Positions 59,619 through 64,000 of a stretch of DNA of 64,000 bases are shown here, piece by piece; within the stretch, counting starts at the first letter, position 1; the number at the start of each line of letters is the position of its first letter. Source of the DNA: Gari tellinella (lineage: Eukaryota; Mollusca; Bivalvia; Cardiida; Psammobiidae); NCBI GenBank assembly GCA_922989275.2, contig OV277861.1, positions 28,922,479-28,986,478 of the forward strand, read 5' to 3'. The position numbers and the translations under genes were made by a program. Below the pieces are notes generated by a model. It was not told where the DNA came from, searched no databases, and saw nothing but the letters and a program-made list of their open reading frames with translations.

Positions 59619-60925
59619 GGTTGTAAATATCTAACGTCTCGACTTTGGTCAATTTGCAACAAAGCAGGAAATTCAGCAAAAGCCACACAATTTAATGGCT
59701 CAGTAGTGGGTGATGAAAATTTGGTTTCTAATCTGAGATGTCCGTGTTTGACAAGGTTTATATAGGATGCGTTCAGATGGTTAGGTGAAATATTAAACAC
59801 AAAGAAACAATATCCATTTGCAAATTCTGTTCTGTCAATGTTTAAACCAAATATTTCATTCCATCTTTCTGCTCCTTCATACAAATTGACAAAAGCCGAC
59901 ACATACTCTTGTTTAGTAAAGTCTATTTGCAATGGGCGGCCTGGAATACTGACACCATCTACAAACAGCCCTATCTGATTTACTGAGGCATGAATGAAGT
60001 TAAATGGATTATGTGTATAACTTCCATTCACAGCCTTTTGTTTTAAAAATCCAATGACAATTTTAGAAGGTAAGGCAGACTGAAACATGTTATCCCAAAG
60101 AAATTCACTGGCTTTGACTGGAACAGTGTTCATTTTGAGTTCTGTTCTAGTCATAAAATACTGAGCTGGGGTCAGTTTAAGTTGACTGCTATGTGCCAAT
60201 ATGATTCCAGGATCCACTTTTATCTTACAGGCTTTGAATACAACATTATCTAATTTTAACACATAACTAGGATTAGTTTCACCAGACATTAAAGTAAAAG
60301 GTATATTATTTCTATACATTTTAATATTTATATTTACACCATTTACAATATATTTGTCAATGGAAAATATATCTTCTAGTAAAGACCCCTCCATTTCAAA
60401 TGAGGCGCTTTTAGATGTGTAACTAGCCCTTCGTATAAGTCCACCATTGGAACCGTTGACACAGTTGGTATCGTCCAGATTGGGATCATCCTTGTAGAAG
60501 AGCTGACTTTCCAGCTGTTTGTTTTCATGCATGGATGACAACATCAACTTGATGTAGGCTTTCCATGGAAAATTATTGGTATTCATAGATACTAGTTTTC
60601 CATTCATGTATACTTCTATTTGTGACCACATGGCCTGAAGTGGTATGTTAATAATAGAGGTCTGTTCTGTTGCAGTCATAGCAGTTCCATCAGATTTCAA
60701 AATTCTTGCTTTAACATAAAGTTTACTCCTCTTTAGACTAAGGTATTCTAATCCTGATCCTGGAATATAAAACTCAACAGGTGCTTCGTCAGTGGTAAGA
60801 GTAGATATAGGTCGACATTCTATGAAACGTATATTCTCAATGGCCACCTGATTTGGAGGAGTAGAGAATATATCCAATTGTTCTGGGTAGACCAAATCTT
60901 TATTATTGATATCTAAAAATGCCAT
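59615..60925 (-). CDS. Double jelly-roll major capsid protein
   Basis: The main shell protein of Polinton/adintovirus particles, resembling the proteins annotated in animal genomes as F54H12.2-like. It is 436 residues from the first ATG at 60925 (Kozak-like ACAATGG); the frame is open two codons further but begins with GTG there. Recognisable parts are the early strand pair PVEFYIPGSGLEYLSLKRS (about 50-68), the PLQAMWSQIEVYMNGKLVS segment (about 95-113) typical of the first jelly roll, and C-terminal HLRLETKFSSP (about 405-415). No transmembrane segment. The stop overlaps the protease start, and the start lies 2 nt after the stop of the basic protein. No frameshift or stop is present, so the shell protein could still be made. 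Confidence 0.92.
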   Translation of the reverse strand: MAFLDINNKDLVYPEQLDIFSTPPNQVAIENIRFIECRPISTLTTDEAPVEFYIPGSGLEYLSLKRSKLYVKARILKSDGTAMTATEQTSIINIPLQAMWSQIEVYMNGKLVSMNTNNFPWKAYIKLMLSSMHENKQLESQLFYKDDPNLDDTNCVNGSNGGLIRRASYTSKSASFEMEGSLLEDIFSIDKYIVNGVNINIKMYRNNIPFTLMSGETNPSYVLKLDNVVFKACKIKVDPGIILAHSSQLKLTPAQYFMTRTELKMNTVPVKASEFLWDNMFQSALPSKIVIGFLKQKAVNGSYTHNPFNFIHASVNQIGLFVDGVSIPGRPLQIDFTKQEYVSAFVNLYEGAERWNEIFGLNIDRTEFANGYCFFVFNISPNHLNASYINLVKHGHLRLETKFSSPTTEPLNCVAFAEFPALLQIDQSRDVRYLQP

Positions 60926-60927
60926 TG

Positions 60928-61572
60928 TCACTGTGTCTGGACTTTATGAAACACGTTGTGTACTTTAATTCTGTTACACCTTTGCTTAGATTTCCTCTTG
61001 TTAGCTGTAGATTTCCTGGCTTTCTGATATTTGGTTTGATTTGTTTTAGATTTTGTTGTCTTTGATCCCTTTGTCTTATGGCCTTTTGTTTTAGGTGTCT
61101 TTCCCTTCTGTGGATTGGTCTTGGGTTTCTTATTAATCTTTTGTTTTCCAACTTTTTTGGGTTTTTTATTTGGATGTTTTTTTGTCTTTTTATGTCCACT
61201 GTGTTTGGTTTTCTTATTAGTTTTATGTTGTTTACCAGCAAGTGTATTAGATCCTTTCTTGGAGGTAGTCTTTGCAGCACTGACAGTTTTTGTTTTTCCA
61301 CCACCTTTTATACTTTTAACAGGAACTCTTGGTAAACCCATTCTGGTTTCGTGGATATATTCAGACTTTGCTCTTTGTGTGTCAGCTACTACAGGATTTA
61401 ATTGCTGAATTGTACCTGTTGCTTTGACATGATTGTAGGGCCTGTGTTGGACTTGATAGCCTTGATTGTAAAATGGCATATTATGTCCATAGCTGGGTTT
61501 CACATTGCCAGAGTTTCTTTTCACAATATCTTCCCAAAGGTTTGTATCGGAGATATACATATCTACTGACAT
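60928..61572 (-). CDS. Lysine-rich basic virion-type protein
   Basis: 214 residues. The first 90 are ordinary and contain a GLPRVPVKSIKGGGK segment (about 79-93). From about 92 the chain is a low-complexity Lys/Thr/Asn tract (repeated KTK, KPK, KKT) to near 195, with a short C-terminus. No domain is seen. By composition and position, directly before the capsid gene and in a cluster with an adenain-like protease, it resembles adenovirus core proteins VII/mu that compact DNA in the virion; this is inference. A GG sequence near the basic region could be a protease site. The start is 3 nt after the minor capsid stop, and the stop lies 2 nt before the capsid ATG. Confidence 0.78.
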   Translation of the reverse strand: MSVDMYISDTNLWEDIVKRNSGNVKPSYGHNMPFYNQGYQVQHRPYNHVKATGTIQQLNPVVADTQRAKSEYIHETRMGLPRVPVKSIKGGGKTKTVSAAKTTSKKGSNTLAGKQHKTNKKTKHSGHKKTKKHPNKKPKKVGKQKINKKPKTNPQKGKTPKTKGHKTKGSKTTKSKTNQTKYQKARKSTANKRKSKQRCNRIKVHNVFHKVQTQ

Positions 61573-61575
61573 GAT

Positions 61576-62004
61576 TTACAACTGAAAATAATTCAGTTTC
61601 TTTAAGTGAAGTGTTACTGACAAGTCTCCAGTCAAATATGATGCTAATTTGCCTGTGTCGTCTTTTATATAGATGTGAATGTCATGTATGTATTTGGAAT
61701 TGACAGGGGTGTAACTTGGTGTGTCATACACCATTCCAAATGCGGCTGTAAAATATACCTTTCTTAAAAGAGGAAGCAATGTAGGACCAACAAAACTTTC
61801 TTTACAAATATTTGAATACACATAAAAATTTTGTTTCCTAAAAGTAGTTTTTAACTTTTCAATTGTTATTTCGGTCATAGCTACCACCCAAGATCCATCT
61901 AAGCATAAAGGGGTATCTAGTTTCACTCTAAAATCAAAAGATGTGTTACGTTTATGAACCTCTTTACTATCAAAGGAACGTAATACCATTCTGTACTCTG
62001 TCAT
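61576..62004 (-). CDS. Penton-like minor capsid protein (single jelly roll)
   Basis: 142 residues from ATG at 62004 (MTEYRMVLRSFDSK). The frame is open upstream to 62037, but only with a TTG start and overlapping the integrase. The pattern of short beta strands, with FDFRVKLDTPLCLDGSWVVAMTEI (in two pieces, about 25-48), IHIYIKD and LSVTLHLKKL near the end, fits the Polinton minor capsid protein that forms vertices. The ATG overlaps the integrase TGA as ATGA (62001-62004). It is intact. Confidence 0.88.
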   Translation of the reverse strand: MTEYRMVLRSFDSKEVHKRNTSFDFRVKLDTPLCLDGSWVVAMTEITIEKLKTTFRKQNFYVYSNICKESFVGPTLLPLLRKVYFTAAFGMVYDTPSYTPVNSKYIHDIHIYIKDDTGKLASYLTGDLSVTLHLKKLNYFQL

Positions 62005-63113
62005 GTTAAAGACTGGATATCTGTAGTGTTTACCCAACTATTGTATTTGAAAGGCCAGCCAAGCCACTGAACTAATGCTTCTTTTCCCTGTTTTCTTCGT
62101 CTTAAAACTTTTTCAATTAGCCACTTGGTCTGTGCCTGTTTGTTGACTTTAGACAATTCGTTGGAATAAAACACACCCTCTACTGGTGTCCTATCATACT
62201 CTACTATTTTATATACTGGTAACCTTTGTCTATAAAATCTTTTGGAAATATAGAATAGTTCTTCTGTCCACCTTTGATTGTATTCTCTTTGAAATGTAGA
62301 CTTCAAATGAGAGATTCTAACCATGTCACCTACGTTATATTTAAATTGAATAGGTTTTTGCTTTTTATTACTTTTCTTCTTTAGATGAAGTTTTGACGTG
62401 TACATGGTATATCTCATTTCATCCTCATTAGATTTGTACACATTAGATGGGGGTATATTGCCTAGTGAACTATGAGGTCGATGATTGTAACTATTCACAA
62501 GCTGTTGAAGAATGTCTTCATATTTGTATGTTTGTTTACTTCTAAAGTATCTGTACATCATAGACTTAAGAGTTCGAATAGCTACTTCAGCATAATTTGC
62601 TTTTGTCTCATTCATAGCAAAATAATGAAATATGCCAGACTTTTCTAGGTACTTTTCTACTTTTTTATTTCTAAATTCACTTCCTCGGTCAGTCCGCAGA
62701 GTTTTACACTGACGCCCACTAGAAATAACAGTTTGTATTCCTTTGATCACTTCTTCTCCAGTTTTATCTCTCAGTTTAACTACCCACAAATATCTACTGA
62801 AACAATCAATTATTACCAGTAAATACTTCAGATCTGAATTGTACTTGGAAAGAGACTGTACATCGGCCAAGTCAGCATCCCATAGAGAATCAAGGCCTTC
62901 CACAACTACAGAATTGCGAATAAATTTTCGTATAGTACGCTTACTTGTACTGTAGCTATCTTGATCATTTAGAAATTGTTTTATTGCTTGTAGTCCAATG
63001 TTGTATTTTCCCTCCTTTTTAACAATCTGGTATAGCTTTTTAGGACCAGTAAAAGCAGCTGGATGGTTTGGGTTATACCAGATACTTTGGAGATATTGTT
63101 TGTAGGGAGCCAT
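62001..63113 (-). CDS. Retrovirus-type integrase with C-terminal chromodomain
   Basis: Inserts element DNA into the host genome. It is 370 residues. An N-terminal helical region (to about 75) precedes the RVE core with D81 in WDADLADV, D142 in LRTDRGSEF and E176 in NYAEVAIRTLK, the DDE triad. An SH3-like segment (KYNVGDMVRISHLK, about 258-271) follows, then a chromodomain at about 328-362 (TKWLIEKVLRRRKQGKEALV ... WLGWPFKYNSW), which may target insertion to particular chromatin. It is the animal Polinton type, annotated elsewhere as F54H12.3-like. The ATG context is good (A at -3, G at +4). No disruption is seen. Its stop overlaps the minor capsid start. Confidence 0.95.
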   Translation of the reverse strand: MAPYKQYLQSIWYNPNHPAAFTGPKKLYQIVKKEGKYNIGLQAIKQFLNDQDSYSTSKRTIRKFIRNSVVVEGLDSLWDADLADVQSLSKYNSDLKYLLVIIDCFSRYLWVVKLRDKTGEEVIKGIQTVISSGRQCKTLRTDRGSEFRNKKVEKYLEKSGIFHYFAMNETKANYAEVAIRTLKSMMYRYFRSKQTYKYEDILQQLVNSYNHRPHSSLGNIPPSNVYKSNEDEMRYTMYTSKLHLKKKSNKKQKPIQFKYNVGDMVRISHLKSTFQREYNQRWTEELFYISKRFYRQRLPVYKIVEYDRTPVEGVFYSNELSKVNKQAQTKWLIEKVLRRRKQGKEALVQWLGWPFKYNSWVNTTDIQSLT

Positions 63114-63355
63114 TATTGAAAATGAACAATAATAATATGTGTCAATGCATTTATAGACAAGTAGATAAAATATCTATAATAATTTAACAATAAGGTATTA
63201 AAATAAAAAGACAAATCATTTTTAATAGATAAACTTATTTTATTTTTACAATGATCTTATACATACATAATAAAACACAGGAAGAAGTAGAAGTAACATG
63301 TCAGACAAGTACATATTGTTTTTGTACACATATGATATGCAATGTGTCATGTATG
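63114..63355 (-). other. Spacer upstream of the integrase gene
   Basis: 242 bp, very AT-rich. It could hold the promoter of the integrase-capsid block and the 3' end of the PC4-like gene. No clear TATA box was recognised. Confidence 0.5.
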
Positions 63356-64000
63356 TCAATAACCATTTGGTGAGCACTCAGAACACTCTAAAGCGCCTAA
63401 TAAACTTTGATGATCTAAACCCATGTAACAGGGCTGTACATCTTTAAGCTCTGGAAAACATGTCTCAACTAAGGTAAAAGCAGTTTTAAGTTCACTGTAT
63501 TGTTTAAATGACAAAGTAATGCCATTCTTGGTAGCACATATACTATCAGCATCAGGAGGCATCCAGAATCTACGAATGTTTACACATGGATACTTGCTGT
63601 CTACACTCACATACCAGTTGCCACCCAGATGATAGGTGTATACAGTAGTTTTTCCCTGGCTGACTTGATTAACAGCATCTGCAAGGTCATCCAAACACTT
63701 GTAAAGTTCCAACCATCTTTGAGGTGTGAGTGTCACACCATCTTTTGTTGGTTTATTATTTATCCAATAACGAATATGAATGTTGAGTTTATTGTTGTAG
63801 TGTCCTGCGGACACATAAATGTTTTTACCGAGAGGTATAGCACACTTTGAGCAGACATTGTTTTCAGTTCGTACAGGTATCTGAAGAGATTCCATTTGCT
63901 GTTTGATGTCCTTTAGATTGCTTGCCACAGAAGCTTCAAAGTTATCATTACTTTCTGTAAGAACAGAGTCAGCTGATTTGCTCTTCTTAACTGATGGTTT
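63356..64000 (-). CDS. Protein with two PC4-like domains, 5' part outside the window
   Basis: The frame is open to the window edge (64000) and the visible start codon at 63928 is GTG, so the true start lies outside. Residues here are counted from 63928. A CSKC pair occurs at 26-29. Two copies of a PC4/p15-like pattern follow. The first has NIHIRYWINN...KPTKDGVTLTPQRWLELYKCL (about 49-79). The second has VNIRRFWMPP...TKNGITLSFKQYSELKTAF (about 116-151). In PC4 this is the single-stranded-DNA-binding coactivator fold (IREYW, KPGRKGISL, QW). The C-terminus has CSEC. A role in element replication or transcription is inference. The tandem arrangement is unusual to me. Confidence 0.68.
   Translation of the reverse strand, partial: KPSVKKSKSADSVLTESNDNFEASVASNLKDIKQQMESLQIPVRTENNVCSKCAIPLGKNIYVSAGHYNNKLNIHIRYWINNKPTKDGVTLTPQRWLELYKCLDDLADAVNQVSQGKTTVYTYHLGGNWYVSVDSKYPCVNIRRFWMPPDADSICATKNGITLSFKQYSELKTAFTLVETCFPELKDVQPCYMGLDHQSLLGALECSECSPNGY

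Larger units (their letters stand above)
55635..64000. mobile_element. Polinton/Maverick (adintovirus-like) element, partial
   Basis: It combines protein-primed DNA polymerase B, a retrovirus-type integrase with chromodomain, adenain-like protease, packaging ATPase and major plus minor jelly-roll capsid proteins, the defining Polinton set. Most frames are intact. Neither terminal inverted repeat is visible: the right side leaves the window, and the left limit lies somewhere upstream of 55635 beyond the polymerase intron. Two MITEs lie between the converging gene blocks, so the copy is not brand new. Confidence 0.93.

Noticed and set aside
61078..61408. Hydrophobic plus-strand frames opposite the Lys-rich gene
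   Set aside because: Phe/Leu-rich translation is the expected antisense of AAA/AAG-rich coding sequence.
62001..62037. Longer minor capsid start at 62037
   Set aside because: That codon is TTG; the first ATG is at 62004 and overlaps the integrase stop as ATGA, matching the capsid-protease junction.

Overview
This is animal genomic DNA, almost certainly from a mollusc and most likely a bivalve. The evidence is intron-style splice signals, a Polinton/Maverick element, tRNA-derived SINEs, hairpin-tailed Helitron-like repeats of a type common in bivalves, and a very dense load of short palindromic MITEs. The species is inference; I cannot name it from sequence alone. No intact host protein-coding gene is visible. 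The window is a transposon landscape with one decayed zinc-finger gene, one candidate host promoter and one well preserved virus-like transposon.

Layout. 1-5077: palindromic MITEs and a 2.66-kb Harbinger-like element (TTA duplication) that contains a Helitron-like repeat carrying nine 152-bp tandem units. 5082-9959: a non-autonomous LTR retrotransposon with matching 1716-bp LTRs, a primer-binding-site-like sequence, a polypurine tract and a 4-bp target duplication. Each LTR contains a 61-bp block twice, bounding a GTAAGT...AG segment. 10-23 kb: MITEs, several nested in one another at TTAA, a hAT element with an 8-bp duplication inside a minisatellite, and a Helitron-like repeat. 23.4-25.35 kb: a C2H2 zinc-finger pseudogene (minus strand) split by a MITE. 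25.9-50 kb: further MITEs, a nested foldback element in a TTAA site, two SINEs, LINE tails, Helitron-like repeats and a 55-bp minisatellite grown from a MITE fragment. 50.3-50.7 kb: a candidate promoter with palindromes at 30-bp spacing, a TATA box and a splice donor. 53.9-55.6 kb: microsatellite, GC-rich repeats and a 128-132-bp satellite.

55.6-64 kb: a Polinton/Maverick (adintovirus-like) element. A plus-strand terminal exon of protein-primed DNA polymerase B converges on a compact minus-strand block: PC4-like protein (open at the window edge), chromodomain integrase, penton-like minor capsid, Lys-rich basic protein, double jelly-roll major capsid, adenain-like protease, packaging ATPase and two small unknown proteins. 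The integrase, capsid, protease and ATPase frames are intact. Successive frames from integrase to protease overlap as ATGA or lie 2-3 nt apart, so together they could supply integration, capsid assembly, capsid maturation and DNA packaging.

The main theme of the rest is a set of MITEs built round a central palindrome of about 60-70 bp. Two core types recur inside elements with different ends (TTAA/CCC piggyBac-like and TA/CAG Tc1-mariner-like). The two arms of a given copy often share changes relative to other copies.
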